DNA of 64,000 bases from Aeromonas bivalvium (GCF_000819765.1 NZ_CDBT01000010.1:35625-99624), one strand, 5' to 3'. Counted from the stretch's first letter, positions 51,243-60,632 are shown. Notes: a model not told the origin generated them from the sequence alone. Translations and numbers: made by a program.

Positions 51243-53495
51243 TCAGTGGGACACGGCTTCAACATCGACCTGAAAATCGAAGCTGAGGCTATCATTTACC
51301 CTCTCAACCTTGACGATACCCCCATCGACCAGTGAGCCAAACAGGATCTCATTGGCCAGGGGTTTCTTGAGGTGTTCCTGAATCACCCGGCCCATGGGTC
51401 TGGCTCCCATCGCCCTGTCATAGCCCTTCTCGGCCAGCCAGTGACGGGCTCCCTCCGAAATCTCCAGAGACACGCCCTTGGCATCCAGCTGGACCTGCAA
51501 TTCAACAATGAACTTGTCGACGACCTGGTAGATCACCGCCATATCCAGGTGATTGAACCAGATGGTATGGTCGAGTCGATTGCGAAACTCGGGGCTGAAG
51601 GTCTTGTTGATCACCTCCATGGCATCATGACTGAGATCCTGCTGTTGGAAGCCGATGGACTTGCGCTGGGTCTCCTGTACGCCGGCATTGGTGGTCATCA
51701 CCAGAATGATGTTGCGAAAATCGGCTTTTCGACCGTTGTTATCGGTCAGGGTCCCGTTGTCCATCACCTGCAGCAGCAGATTAAACACATCCGGGTGCGC
51801 CTTCTCTATCTCATCAAGCAGCAAGACCGCATGGGGATGCTTGATCACAGCGTCGGTCAGCAGCCCCCCCTGCTCAAAACCAACGTAACCGGGAGGAGCC
51901 CCGATCAGGCGTGACACCGTGTGCCGCTCCATGTATTCGGACATATCGAAACGCAACATCTCTACCCCGAGCGCCTTGCCCAGCTGCTGGGTCACTTCCG
52001 TCTTGCCCACACCGGTCGGGCCGGCAAACAGGAAACAGCCAACAGGGCGGTGTTCATTGCCCAGGCCGGAGCGAGCGAGGCGAATGGAGTCCGTCAACAC
52101 AGAGATAGCCTTGTCCTGGCCGAACACCACCATCTTGAGGTTACGTTCCAGATTCTTGAGCACCTCTTTATCGGAAGAGGAGACCGATTTCTCCGGGATC
52201 CGCGCAATTTTTGCCACGATAGCCTCAATTTCGGCCACATTGATCACTTTTTTACGCTTGCTCGCCGGCAGCAGCCGCTGACCCGCCCCCGCTTCGTCGA
52301 TCACGTCGATGGCTTTGTCAGGCAAGTGACGATCGTTGATATATTTCGCCGAAAGCTCGGCCGCCGCGCGAATGGCCTTGGCGGTATAACGGACGCTATG
52401 ATGCGCCTCATAGCGACTCTTGAGCCCCATCAAGATGCGGGTGGTGTCATCTATCGTGGGCTCGACGATATCGATCTTCTGGAAGCGGCGCGCCAGTGCG
52501 CGATCCTTTTCAAATATCTGGGCATATTCCTGATAGGTGGTCGACCCCACGCAGCGCAACAAACCATTGGATAGCAAGGGCTTGATGAGGTTGGCCGCGT
52601 CCAGCTGGCCACCGGAGGCAGCTCCCGCACCTATGATGGTGTGGATCTCGTCGATAAACAGGATGGCCCCTTCCTGGCGCTCGATCTGCTTGAGCAATAC
52701 CTTGAGGCGCTTCTCGAAATCACCGCGATACTTGGTACCTGCCAGCAAAGAGCCCATGTCCAGGGAATAGATGGTGCTGTCGGCAATGACCTCGGGCACA
52801 TCTCCCTTGACGATACGATAGGCCAAGCCTTCGGCTATGGCCGTCTTGCCGACACCCGCCTCTCCGACCAGCAGGGGATTGTTCTTGCGACGACGGCACA
52901 ATACCTGGATGGTGCGGCTCAGTTCCTGATCCCGACCAATGAGAGGATCGATCCTCCCCTCCAGTACCAGCTGGTTGAGATTGGTGGCAAAACTTTCAAT
53001 CTGGGCGGCAGAGACCTCGTCGTCCGACTCGGCACTATTGGGCGGAGAGTCAGGCTTGCTGTCCTTACGGACCCCATGGGAGAGAAAGTTGACGACATCC
53101 AGCCGGCTGATGTCGGCTTTCTTCAGGAAATAAGCGGCTTGGGATTCCTGCTCGCTGAAGATGGCGACCAATACGTTGGCACCACTGACCTCGGTATGGC
53201 CCGAGGATTGCACATGGAATACAGCACGTTGCAGTACACGTTGGAAGCCCAGGGTGGGTTGGGTCTCCCGATCCTCGTCATCGGCAGCGATCAGCGGGGT
53301 CGTCTGGCTGATAAAGGCACCGATCTCCTTGCGCATCTGTTCCACATCCGCACCACATGAACTCAAGGCCTCATGGGCTGAGCTGTTATCCAGCAGGGCT
53401 AACAACAGGTGCTCGACGGTCATGAATTCGTGACGCTCATCTCGAGCGAGCTTGAAAGCCTCGTTCAGCGTCTTCTCTAACTCTTTGTTCAACAT
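51243..53495 (-). CDS. clpA: ATP-dependent Clp protease ATP-binding subunit ClpA
   Basis: 750 residues. N-terminal Clp_N repeats (about 1-140) that dock ClpS, D1 AAA+ module (Walker A GEAGVGKT, Walker [11 protein letters not shown]), D2 module ([18 protein letters not shown]) and the ClpP-docking IGL-type loop (KSIGF-type region). It unfolds proteins for ClpP. Start ATG 53495 follows GGGAGG; a GTG two codons earlier is in frame. It is 59 bases downstream of clpS. Confidence 0.98.
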   Translation of the reverse strand: MLNKELEKTLNEAFKLARDERHEFMTVEHLLLALLDNSSAHEALSSCGADVEQMRKEIGAFISQTTPLIAADDEDRETQPTLGFQRVLQRAVFHVQSSGHTEVSGANVLVAIFSEQESQAAYFLKKADISRLDVVNFLSHGVRKDSKPDSPPNSAESDDEVSAAQIESFATNLNQLVLEGRIDPLIGRDQELSRTIQVLCRRRKNNPLLVGEAGVGKTAIAEGLAYRIVKGDVPEVIADSTIYSLDMGSLLAGTKYRGDFEKRLKVLLKQIERQEGAILFIDEIHTIIGAGAASGGQLDAANLIKPLLSNGLLRCVGSTTYQEYAQIFEKDRALARRFQKIDIVEPTIDDTTRILMGLKSRYEAHHSVRYTAKAIRAAAELSAKYINDRHLPDKAIDVIDEAGAGQRLLPASKRKKVINVAEIEAIVAKIARIPEKSVSSSDKEVLKNLERNLKMVVFGQDKAISVLTDSIRLARSGLGNEHRPVGCFLFAGPTGVGKTEVTQQLGKALGVEMLRFDMSEYMERHTVSRLIGAPPGYVGFEQGGLLTDAVIKHPHAVLLLDEIEKAHPDVFNLLLQVMDNGTLTDNNGRKADFRNIILVMTTNAGVQETQRKSIGFQQQDLSHDAMEVINKTFSPEFRNRLDHTIWFNHLDMAVIYQVVDKFIVELQVQLDAKGVSLEISEGARHWLAEKGYDRAMGARPMGRVIQEHLKKPLANEILFGSLVDGGIVKVERVNDSLSFDFQVDVEAVSH

Positions 53496-53554
53496 AGGCA
53501 CCTCCCCTCAGTACAGCAACAATGTGGTGTCGTCTTGTCATCACGTCATGTCGT

Positions 53555-53872
53555 TTAGGCCTTTTCCATCGTACATAGCAGTGGATGTTCGTTATTACGT
53601 GAATAGGTGTTGACCTGGACCACCTTGGTCTCCGCTATCTCGGCGGTGAAGGTGCCACAGATCCCTTTACCACTATAATGCACACTTAACATGATCTGGG
53701 TTGCCTTCTCCAGATCCATCCGGAAGAACCGCTGCAACACCTCGACCACAAACTCCATCGGGGTGTAATCGTCGTTATTGAGCAGCACCTTGTACATGGG
53801 CGGTGGCTGCAACTTGGTCTTCTCAGACTCGGCAATCTCTTCATTAACAAAGAGTTCTTTTTGCTTACTCAT
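53555..53872 (-). CDS. clpS: ATP-dependent Clp protease adaptor ClpS
   Basis: 105 residues. Flexible N-terminus, then the N-degron pocket [24 protein letters not shown] and the metal/hydrophobic site region [19 protein letters not shown]. It delivers N-end-rule substrates, including those made by Aat and Bpt, to ClpAP. Divergent from cspD with a 230-base gap. Confidence 0.98.
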   Translation of the reverse strand: MSKQKELFVNEEIAESEKTKLQPPPMYKVLLNNDDYTPMEFVVEVLQRFFRMDLEKATQIMLSVHYSGKGICGTFTAEIAETKVVQVNTYSRNNEHPLLCTMEKA

Positions 53873-53963
53873 GGCTGTGCTTGGGTACCTCTAGATTACT
53901 ACCGTCCGCCGTCATGCTGTCAATAGAGTTGTTAACTGGATCACAGGGCTTGTTAACAACTTC

Positions 53964-53991
53964 TTGACTCGACTCTCAGTTGGACTAAATT
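53964..53991 (+). promoter_or_regulatory. Possible promoter of cspD
   Basis: TTGACT (53964-53969), 16-base spacer, TAAATT (53986-53991), leaving a leader of about 105 bases. Two GTTAAC palindromes lie just upstream (53931-53957). Confidence 0.45.
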
Positions 53992-54102
53992 GGTTACTTG
54001 CTAATCGGCGCCCCACCATTATTGGGTAGATATAGCTAGTTATAATGGGCTGGCGCAGGTTACTCAACGACTTCAGGGTAATCAATAAAAGGATGTAGAA
54101 GT

Positions 54103-54321
54103 ATGGCAACCGGAACAGTCAAGTGGTTCAACAACGCAAAAGGATTTGGGTTTATCTGTCCGGAAGGGGGCGGTGACGATATCTTCGCCCACTACTCCAC
54201 CATTCAAATGGAAGGTTATAAGACGTTGAAGGCGGGCCAGGCCGTGCAGTTTGAACTGCAGCAGGGTCCGAAGGGGAATCATGCCGCTGTTATTGTGCCA
54301 AACGAAGCGCAAAACATCTGA
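54103..54321 (+). CDS. cspD: Cold-shock-like protein CspD
   Basis: 72 residues, cold-shock domain with RNP1 KGFGFI and RNP2 DIFAHY, plus the C-terminal tail typical of CspD. In E. coli CspD is a stationary-phase inhibitor of replication rather than a cold-shock protein. It sits divergent from clpS as in E. coli. A long leader could be regulatory. Confidence 0.93.
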   Translation: MATGTVKWFNNAKGFGFICPEGGGDDIFAHYSTIQMEGYKTLKAGQAVQFELQQGPKGNHAAVIVPNEAQNI

Positions 54322-54337
54322 GTCAGGATGGATAAAT

Positions 54338-54371
54338 AAAAAATCCGGCCTGATATCAGGCCGGATTTTTT
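54338..54371 (+). terminator. Terminator of cspD
   Basis: AAAAAATCCGGCCTGA pairs with TCAGGCCGGATTTTTT; followed by ATTTATT. Confidence 0.93.
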
Positions 54372-54483
54372 ATTTATTGCCAGAAAGGGTCTCAAAGGGG
54401 CCTTATGTGCTGGGGACATCCCTCTTGCAGCCTGTCTTGGGTCTATGGCTGTTGCCACTGCGCACACAAGTGCTGCAGATAGC

Positions 54484-54511
54484 AAAAAACCGACCCTGAG
54501 GTCGGTTTTTT
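54484..54511 (-). terminator. Terminator of tRNA-Ser
   Basis: CCGACC-CTGA-GGTCGG flanked by A6 and T6, seven bases after the tRNA 3' end on the minus strand. Confidence 0.93.
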
Positions 54512-54517
54512 TCAATT

Positions 54518-54605
54518 TGGCGGTGAGGGAGGGATTCGAACCCTCGATACGTTGCCGTATACACACTTTCCAGGCGTGCTCCTTCAGCCACTCGGACACC
54601 TCACC
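54518..54605 (-). tRNA. tRNA-Ser (GGA)
   Basis: 88 bases including encoded CCA. Acceptor GGTGAGG pairs with CCTCACC; the anticodon loop is CTGGAAA (GGA); a long variable arm (TATACGGCAACGTAT) identifies a serine tRNA; T arm GGTTCGAATCC. Confidence 0.97.
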
Positions 54606-54677
54606 AAATTTTGGCCTGTGGTTTAACGTGTTCAGCCAACACGGTATTCACTGCGCTGTTGCGCTGGAACGGGGCGT

Positions 54678-54706
54678 AATTTAGGGGAAAGCCGCGCGCC
54701 CGTCAA
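54678..54706 (-). promoter_or_regulatory. Promoter of tRNA-Ser
   Basis: On the minus strand TTGACG, a 17-base spacer, TAAATT, then the GC-rich discriminator ACGCCCCG, 73 bases before the tRNA. The G/C-rich discriminator suggests stringent control. Confidence 0.75.
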
Positions 54707-54740
54707 CGGCTTTCTGCCCACCTGACGACTGACCGCCCGA

Positions 54741-55196
54741 TTAATGTACAGAGCCAGGTTCAACCACCATCTCCGGCAGATTGAGGAAGCCCAGGCGCTC
54801 GCACTCGGCAACCACTTCATGGGTGGCGGCGATGGTGCTCTGGACAAACAGGATGAACTGCTCGACGGTGAGACCCGCCTTGGTAAACACGGTATGCCCC
54901 ACCACCAGGCGCGGCAGGTTGTCATCTATGATGTCGAGAAACACCTTGAGGGACGGGTACTGCATGTTGAGCCGACCGAGTTCGGCCACCAGAGGCAACA
55001 GGGCCGAGGGGCGAACTTCCAGCTCGGAGGAGAACAGCAGCCCCTCCTCCTCGACGAAGACGCGGCTCTCCTGAATGCCCTCCACGGACTGCAGGGAGAC
55101 GATGTGGATGCCATGGCATTGATCGCAGACATAATGTTCGATGCGAGCCTGCTGCAACCAACGCATTATCATTTCGGAGCTGGGTGTATTCATCAT
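54741..55196 (-). CDS. ybjN: YbjN domain protein
   Basis: 151 residues with similarity to E. coli YbjN from about residue 10 on (CDQCHGIHIVSLQSVEG, LLFSSELEVRPSALLPLVAEL, DDNLPRLVVGHTV). The fold is related to type III secretion chaperones; in enterobacteria it affects motility and stress responses, without a defined activity. Two adjacent ATGs (55196, 55193) could start it. Divergent to the DUF1704 gene. Confidence 0.85.
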   Translation of the reverse strand: MMNTPSSEMIMRWLQQARIEHYVCDQCHGIHIVSLQSVEGIQESRVFVEEEGLLFSSELEVRPSALLPLVAELGRLNMQYPSLKVFLDIIDDNLPRLVVGHTVFTKAGLTVEQFILFVQSTIAATHEVVAECERLGFLNLPEMVVEPGSVH

Positions 55197-55352
55197 GACG
55201 TTTCGAAACTCTGGATAGCGAGGGGCGCAGTCTAAACCAATTTGTGGCCAACCTGAAGCAGAGGCCCTCCCCTGCTGTGTTTGCGCTTCTTTTTGACACG
55301 AACAGTACCTTATACTCAGCCCACCCAAACGCCCGCCCTCCACCGAGTCACC

Positions 55353-56690
55353 ATGACCATCCAAGAGAAATATCGCCTGCACCTCAAGTCGCTCTCCGAC
55401 GAGCTGCTGGTGCTGCAAAAGCCGATCCGCATCTTGGACGCGATCAAGTGGCCTCATCGCATTGGCCATGACTTCCTGGCCAAGGGAGGGAAAACCCTGC
55501 CCGCCATTGACGCCGACTTCTATCAGCGGCTGGCCCTCGGTTTCGATCCGCGCAACAAGTACCTGGAGCTCAAGGAGCTCAGAGACAGGATCCGCAGGAA
55601 ACTCGGCCCCAATGACGAGCTTGGCCGCATCCTCCAGGCCAACGTCGATCAATACATGGTGGTGATAGAGATGCTGCGCCAGCGCGGCCAACCTGACTTT
55701 TTGCGCTACAGCCAGCACCTCTATGGCTCGGCCCGGGACCACCTTCGCGGCGATCGCAAGACCCTGCGCGAGCTGGGGGAGCGATTGTGCGACATCTTCT
55801 CCCTGCCCGGCGCACGCCACCTGGTGCGCCCCTATCCCAAGGAGTTCGAGGGGCAAGCCGCCGTCGATCGGCTGCAGGAGAAACTGTCCGGTTATTTTCG
55901 CGACGGCCAGGTGCAGGTCAAGCTGAGCGATGGCATCGTCTCGGACGCCGCCGCCGGGGGTGATTACATCAAGCTCAGCAGCCATGCCCGCTTCTCCGAG
56001 CTGGACTTGCAGGTGCTCGAGGTCCACGAGGGCTGGGTGCATGTCGGCACCACCCTCAATGGCCGCCAGCAACCCTATGCTACCTGGCTGAGCGCCGGCT
56101 CGCCGCGCATCACCGCCTGTCAGGAAGGGTTGGCTGTGCTGATCGAGACGCTCACCTTCAGCTCTTTCCCGGATCGGGCCAAACGCATCTCGGATCGGGT
56201 CATGGCCATCGACATGGCCGAGAATGGCGCCGATTTCATCGAACTCTATCGCCACTTCTTGGACAAGGGAGCGAGCGAGCATGATGCCTACAAGATCACC
56301 CAGCGAGTGTTTCGAGGCGGCATGGTGGCTGGTGGCGCCTGCTTCACCAAGGATCTCTCCTACGTGAAGGGCTATGTGGAAACGGTCAACTTCATCCGCA
56401 GCGCCGTGTTGGAAGGGGTCCCCGAGATACTGCCCATGCTGTTTGTGGGCAAGGTGACCCTGGACGACATCCCTGTGCTCTATCAGCACTATCTGGAGGG
56501 ACTGATCGCCGCCCCCCGATACCTGCCTCCCATGTTTCGCGATCTGACCGGTCTCTACGTCTGGTTCGGCTTCGCCTCCGGCATGTCGCTGGTCGACATC
56601 GGCCGGGTCCAGCAACACTTTCGGCAGCTGTTCCACCGCCTGCCGGTGGCGGATCCCATCATCACCCCGGTCGATTGCGAATTTGATTGA
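55353..56690 (+). CDS. DUF1704 predicted metallopeptidase (QEGLA family)
   Basis: 445 residues, the family annotated as 'flavohemoglobin expression-modulating QEGLA motif protein'. It has an HExxxH motif, H225-E226-G-W-V-H230, in LEVHEGWVHVGTTLNG, and the QEGLA motif at 257-261, whose glutamate E258 is the expected third metal ligand. DUF1704 proteins in animals (MATCAP/KIAA0895L) are zinc peptidases that remove tyrosine from tubulin; bacterial substrates are unknown. The start MTIQEKYRL at 55353 is the better-supported one. It stands alone, next to ybjN and tdk, with no nearby protein that is an obvious substrate. Confidence 0.88.
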   Translation: MTIQEKYRLHLKSLSDELLVLQKPIRILDAIKWPHRIGHDFLAKGGKTLPAIDADFYQRLALGFDPRNKYLELKELRDRIRRKLGPNDELGRILQANVDQYMVVIEMLRQRGQPDFLRYSQHLYGSARDHLRGDRKTLRELGERLCDIFSLPGARHLVRPYPKEFEGQAAVDRLQEKLSGYFRDGQVQVKLSDGIVSDAAAGGDYIKLSSHARFSELDLQVLEVHEGWVHVGTTLNGRQQPYATWLSAGSPRITACQEGLAVLIETLTFSSFPDRAKRISDRVMAIDMAENGADFIELYRHFLDKGASEHDAYKITQRVFRGGMVAGGACFTKDLSYVKGYVETVNFIRSAVLEGVPEILPMLFVGKVTLDDIPVLYQHYLEGLIAAPRYLPPMFRDLTGLYVWFGFASGMSLVDIGRVQQHFRQLFHRLPVADPIITPVDCEFD

Positions 56691-56729
56691 GCCAAGCTGG
56701 CCAAATCATCGGGCGCCCGCGCAATAAAA

Positions 56730-56750
56730 AAGGCCCAATAGGGCCTTCTT
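56730..56750 (-). terminator. Terminator of tdk
   Basis: AAGGCCC-TATT-GGGCCTT followed by TTTTATTG on the minus strand, 22 bases after the stop. Confidence 0.85.
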
Positions 56751-56771
56751 TACCTCGTCGCGTCGAGCGCC

Positions 56772-57353
56772 TCAGCGAAACGCCTGGCCAATCAGATAAT
56801 GCTTGCGGCACAGGGAGACATAGCGGGCATTGCCCCCAATTTCCACCTGGGCGCCGTCCCGCGCCACCTGGCCATCGGCATTGACCCTGGCATTCATGTG
56901 CGCCTTGTTGCCGCACCAGCAGATGCTCTTGAGCTCCTCCACCTTGTCCGCCAGACAGAGCAGATGGTACGAACCGGGAAACAGCTCGGCACGAAAATCT
57001 GTCTTGAGCCCGTAGGCGATGACGGGGATGTCCGCCTCGTCCACCACCCGCGCCAGCTGATAGACCTGCTCCTTGGTGAGAAACTGCGCCTCGTCGACGA
57101 TGAACACATCGATGGGCTGTTCGGCATGACGTGCCTTGACCATCTCGAACAGATCGCAGCTGTCGCTGAACACTTCTACCTTCAACTCCAGACCGACCCG
57201 GGCGCTGATCACCCCGAGCCCGAACCTGTCATCGATGGCCGGCGTCATGGCGAGCGGGTGCATGCCGCGTTCGAGATAGTTGAAGTGCGCCTGGATCAGC
57301 TGGGTGGACTTGCCCGAGTTCATCGCGGCGAATTTGTAGTGTAATGAGGCCAT
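56772..57353 (-). CDS. tdk: Thymidine kinase
   Basis: 193 residues, TK1-type. P-loop region FAAMNSGKSTQLIQ, Walker-B-like FIVDEAQFL, and the zinc-binding cysteines (ICWCGNKAH, SLCRKHYL). It salvages thymidine. ATG 57353. Near hns, as in E. coli, but an NhaC-family gene lies between. Confidence 0.97.
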   Translation of the reverse strand: MASLHYKFAAMNSGKSTQLIQAHFNYLERGMHPLAMTPAIDDRFGLGVISARVGLELKVEVFSDSCDLFEMVKARHAEQPIDVFIVDEAQFLTKEQVYQLARVVDEADIPVIAYGLKTDFRAELFPGSYHLLCLADKVEELKSICWCGNKAHMNARVNADGQVARDGAQVEIGGNARYVSLCRKHYLIGQAFR

Positions 57354-57411
57354 GCTTGCTCCGATGCCAATTGATGGCGCGCATGCTAACGCAGGGAAGG
57401 GTCAAAAACAA

Positions 57412-57429
57412 AGGGGCCCGCAGGCCCCT
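57412..57429 (-). terminator. Terminator of the NhaC-family gene
   Basis: AGGGGCC-TGCG-GGCCCCT, followed on the minus strand by TTGTTTTTG, ten bases after the stop. Confidence 0.82.
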
Positions 57430-57438
57430 CGTCATGCA

Positions 57439-59013
57439 TCAGACGGTGACAGCCGTCTTCTGGTTTGCTCTGAGATAGAACAGGGTCACCCCGATGAACC
57501 AGGCGCAGCTGACCACCAGGCCGACGCCAACAGATTCAGTCATCCCCAGCGCCAGATAACCGGCGGCAGCCCCGACGGCGATGGTCAGCGCATAAGGCAG
57601 CTGGGTCATCACGTGATCGATGTGATGGCAACCGGCGCCGGTGGAGGAGAGGATGGTGGTGTCCGAGATAGGGGAGCAGTGATCCCCAAACACGGCACCG
57701 GCCAATACCGCAGAGAGCATGGGCAGCATCATGCCGATCTCGCTGGCGGCGGCCATGTCACCGGCCAGGGGCAACATGATACCGAAGGTACCCCAGCTGG
57801 TGCCGGTGGCGAACGCCATGGCGCCGGAGAGGCAGAACATCACCACGGGCAGCAAAGAGATGGGCAGGCCGCTCTGGGCCAGTGAGGCAAGATACTTGCC
57901 CGTCTCCACATCGCGGATCACGGCGCCAATGGCCCAGGCAAACACCAGAATGTAGATGGCGGGCAGCATGGCCATGACGCCGTGCTTGATGACCTCGAGC
58001 CAGGTGCGCAGGGCCAGGCCCATGCGCAGGGTCAGCACCACGGCCACCCCGAGGCCACACAGGCCGCCATTGACCAACGACGCCCCGACATCGGTATTTT
58101 CAAACGCGCCCAGCACCCCGAATGGCAGCCCCTTTTCTGCCAGGGCGGCGGCGCCGGAGGCCATCATGAAATAGACGGTCGACGCGGTCAGGGTCAGGAT
58201 GGGCAGCACCAGATCGAGCACCCGACCACGGCTGGAGACGGGCAAGTCCCCGCTGCTGCCAGGAGGCACGCCCTTGGCCGGATCCCACAGCTGCCCCTCG
58301 AGCGCCCGTTGCTCATGACGACGCATGGGGCCAATGTCGAGCTGGAACGCGATCACCACCAGCACCATGGCCAGGGTGAACAGGGCATAGAAGTTCATCG
58401 GTATCATCTGCACGAAGGCGGAAATGGGGCTCTGATCCTGGATGCCATGGGCCGTCAGAATGCCGCCGATGAGGGCGATGATATAAGCCCCCCAGGACGA
58501 GATGGGCATCAGCACGCAGACGGGAGCCGCCGTGGAGTCCAGCAGATAAGCCAGCTTAGCGCGGGAAATATTGAAGCGATCGGTCAAGGGGCGGCAGATG
58601 GTCCCCACCGACAGGCTGTGGAAATAGTCATCGATGAAAAACAGGAATACCAGCAGCCCGGTCAGCAGCTTGGCGCCCCGCCGGTCTTTGATGCGTGCGG
58701 CGGCCCATTCGGCGAACGCCAGGGTCGCCCCCGAGACCGTCAGCAGGCTGATGATGCCTCCCAGCAATAGCAGGAACAGCAGTATGTTGACGTTCCAGCC
58801 ATTGAGTGCGCCGTCAGACCAGACGATCCCCTTGGCAACCTGACCCAGGTACTGGGCGCTGGCCAGGGGGGCAAACTGGTTGACCAACAGGCAGCCCAGC
58901 ACGATACCCACTCCGAGGGAGAGCAGCACCTTGCGGGTGGTCACGGCCAGCGCGACGGCCGCCAGGGGGGGAATGAGGGACCACGCCGAATCGGCGTAAT
59001 GGGTAATGTCCAT
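57439..59013 (-). CDS. NhaC-family transporter, probable lysine transporter (LysW type)
   Basis: 524 residues with about 11-12 membrane segments. Motifs of the NhaC antiporter family include FIDDYFHSLSVGTICRPLTDR, DSTAAPVCVLMPISSWGAYI, FATGTSWGTFGIMLPLAGD and FGDHCSPISDTTILSSTGAGCHHIDHVMTQ. Family members are usually annotated Na+/H+ antiporters. A lysine riboswitch lies upstream, and NhaC-like genes under such a riboswitch were proposed as lysine transporters (LysW); lysine uptake is the best inference here. Start ATG 59013 follows AAGAG. It is monocistronic between tdk and hns. Confidence 0.9.
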   Translation of the reverse strand: MDITHYADSAWSLIPPLAAVALAVTTRKVLLSLGVGIVLGCLLVNQFAPLASAQYLGQVAKGIVWSDGALNGWNVNILLFLLLLGGIISLLTVSGATLAFAEWAAARIKDRRGAKLLTGLLVFLFFIDDYFHSLSVGTICRPLTDRFNISRAKLAYLLDSTAAPVCVLMPISSWGAYIIALIGGILTAHGIQDQSPISAFVQMIPMNFYALFTLAMVLVVIAFQLDIGPMRRHEQRALEGQLWDPAKGVPPGSSGDLPVSSRGRVLDLVLPILTLTASTVYFMMASGAAALAEKGLPFGVLGAFENTDVGASLVNGGLCGLGVAVVLTLRMGLALRTWLEVIKHGVMAMLPAIYILVFAWAIGAVIRDVETGKYLASLAQSGLPISLLPVVMFCLSGAMAFATGTSWGTFGIMLPLAGDMAAASEIGMMLPMLSAVLAGAVFGDHCSPISDTTILSSTGAGCHHIDHVMTQLPYALTIAVGAAAGYLALGMTESVGVGLVVSCAWFIGVTLFYLRANQKTAVTV

Positions 59014-59105
59014 GATCTCTTGGCACCTATAACGAATAAGGTGGAGATCTACCGAGAGGATAAAGAAGAAAACGAGCCCGTGAGGGGTGACTCCTCCGCC
59101 CCTTC

Positions 59106-59265
59106 AGTAGCGCTCCATAGTGATTGACTATGGCAGTACTGCACCTGTTCGATGCAATCCCAGCGACCCTGCATGATGGCGTGATCACTTCGGCGCTGAC
59201 TCCTTTCTCCATGCGTCGCAGGCATCACCCTCGGCATGAATAGTTATAGGCAGCGCGCCTCTACT
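59106..59265 (-). promoter_or_regulatory. Lysine riboswitch (L box)
   Basis: On the minus strand the 160-base element starts AGTAGAGGCGCG (P1 strand and conserved AGGCGCG, as in E. coli lysC) and ends GGAGCGCTACT, whose CTACT pairs with AGTAG. In between are GGAGTCAGCGCCGAAGTGAT (GCCGAAG core), GCTGGGATTGCATCGAACAG and GTACTGCCATAGTC with its hairpin partner CTATGGAGCG. These are the conserved blocks of the aptamer, in order. A G/C-rich stretch (GGGGCGGAGGAGTCACCCCTC) between aptamer and gene may be the expression platform. It would lower expression at high lysine. Confidence 0.93.
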
Positions 59266-59284
59266 TAAAAGGTATTCGGCGGGT

Positions 59285-59312
59285 ATTTTATCGTGCCGCT
59301 ATTTTATATCAA
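59285..59312 (-). promoter_or_regulatory. Promoter of the riboswitch-NhaC transcript
   Basis: TTGATA (59307-59312), 16-base spacer, TAAAAT (59285-59290), read on the minus strand, about 20 bases before the aptamer. Confidence 0.75.
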
Positions 59313-59503
59313 GTTTTTTGATTGAATACTCATTCGAATCGATATCTCCCCAGAAAAACCAGTACAAGACTTCATCCTGGTGGCGAGTGGCGAGATTTTA
59401 GTCTGATGACTCCTCCTTCAGGCCCCTGTAGCCAATTAACACAGCGACAGAGAGAGAAAATAATGTTCCAGAACCTTATGACTTGATTATTAATTATCGC
59501 AGC
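59313..59503. other. AT-rich region between the riboswitch promoter and hns
   Basis: No gene is visible. The region is AT-rich compared with the genome average and carries several A/T tracts, as expected near hns, which often binds its own upstream DNA. Confidence 0.45.
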
Positions 59504-59531
59504 TTGACTTAATGACACCCTGACGTATAAA
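59504..59531 (+). promoter_or_regulatory. Promoter of hns
   Basis: TTGACT (59504-59509), 16-base spacer, TATAAA (59526-59531), 57 bases upstream of the hns ATG. Confidence 0.72.
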
Positions 59532-59587
59532 TTACCTGAAAATAGCTATTCATATTTATCCCTTTTCTTGCTCGCATGGTAACCACT

Positions 59588-59989
59588 ATGACTGAATTTT
59601 TGAAAGTATTGCTGAATATCCGTAGCCTGCGTGCCGCTTGCCGTGAGCTGACTCTGGAACAACTGGAAGAAGGGTTGGAGAAATTCTCCGCCATCGTTGC
59701 CGAACGTCAGGAAGATGAGGCTGCAGATCGTCAGGCTCGCGAAGAGCGTCAGCGTAAAATCAATGAATATACCGAAATGCTGAAAGCCGCAGGCATAGAC
59801 CCGGCGGAATTGGTCAGCGCGGCCCCCAGCGCAGAGCCGGCAAAAGGCAGCAAGCGTGCGCCGCGCCCTCCCAAGTATCGTTATGATGACAACGGGGTTG
59901 AAAAAACCTGGACCGGTCAGGGCCGTATGCCTTCCGCCATCGCCAAAGCCATCGAAGAAGGTAAATCCCTGACGGATTTCGCCATCTGA
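59588..59989 (+). CDS. hns: Nucleoid-associated protein H-NS
   Basis: 133 residues: N-terminal oligomerisation helices (1-65, LLNIRSLRAACRELTLEQLEEGLEKF), linker rich in Ala/Pro/Lys (about 78-97) and C-terminal DNA-binding domain with TWTGQGRMPSAIAKAI (QGR motif that reads AT-rich minor grooves). It silences AT-rich and foreign DNA. Start ATG 59588 gives MTEFLKVLLNIR as in relatives. Bidirectional terminator follows. Confidence 0.97.
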   Translation: MTEFLKVLLNIRSLRAACRELTLEQLEEGLEKFSAIVAERQEDEAADRQAREERQRKINEYTEMLKAAGIDPAELVSAAPSAEPAKGSKRAPRPPKYRYDDNGVEKTWTGQGRMPSAIAKAIEEGKSLTDFAI

Positions 59990-60008
59990 TAGGGTCAGGC
60001 CAAGTCAT

Positions 60009-60041
60009 TAAAAAAACCCTCGCGATGCGAGGGTTTTTTAT
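60009..60041. terminator. Bidirectional terminator between hns and the adenosyltransferase operon
   Basis: AAAAAACCCTCGC-GAT-GCGAGGGTTTTTT with A and T runs. It is 20 bases after hns and 30 bases after the PduO-type gene. Confidence 0.95.
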
Positions 60042-60071
60042 TGGTCACGGCAGCAACATATCCCTACCCTA

Positions 60072-60632
60072 TTACCTGTCCGCAGCCTTGACCCAGCACA
60101 CTTCGGCCCTGCCCTCCTGGCGCAGCACGAAGCGTGCCAGGGTAAAGAACCAGTCACTGAGCCGGTTGACATATGGGATGACGGCAGGGTTTATCTGCTC
60201 CTGTTCGCTCAAGGTCAGCAATTGCCGCTCGCAGCGGCGGGTGAGGGTTCGCACCACATGAGCCTGGGCCGCCGCCTCCGAGCCGCCGGGTAAAATAAAC
60301 TGGCGCAAGGGAGGCAACTGCGCACTGTAATGGTCTATCTGGGATTCCAGCCGCGCGGTCCAGCCCTCATTGACTTGCCAAATAGCGCTCGACTGCGCCT
60401 CGCTCGAAAATGCCAGTTCTCCCCCAAGATCAAATAACTCCTGCTGAATAAGGGTCAGATCGGCTAATAGTTCAGGATGTGAATCGGCTATTTTTGCAGC
60501 GAGCAGACCTATATGAGAATTTAATTCATCTATATCGCCATAACTGGCCACGCGCTGATGATTTTTGGCGATGCGGGTCGCGTCAGCCAGACGGGTCATC
60601 CCCTTGTCCCCTTGCCGGGTATATATTCTCAT
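60072..60632 (-). CDS. PduO-type cob(I)alamin adenosyltransferase
   Basis: 186 residues. N-terminal TRQGDKGMTRLADATRIAKN (ATP loop), then GDIDELNSHIGLLAA, LPPLRQFILPGGSEAAA, HVVRTLTRRCERQLL and YVNRLSDWFFTLARFVLR, the signature of PduO-type enzymes. It makes adenosylcobalamin. Its ATG overlaps the stop of the DUF3820 gene by four bases. It is last in the queC-queE operon; no other cobalamin genes are nearby. Confidence 0.94.
   Translation of the reverse strand: MRIYTRQGDKGMTRLADATRIAKNHQRVASYGDIDELNSHIGLLAAKIADSHPELLADLTLIQQELFDLGGELAFSSEAQSSAIWQVNEGWTARLESQIDHYSAQLPPLRQFILPGGSEAAAQAHVVRTLTRRCERQLLTLSEQEQINPAVIPYVNRLSDWFFTLARFVLRQEGRAEVCWVKAADR

Noticed and set aside
54741..56636. A 631-codon minus frame containing ybjN at its end
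   Set aside because: Only the last 151 codons match a protein family; the upstream part is antisense to the DUF1704 gene.
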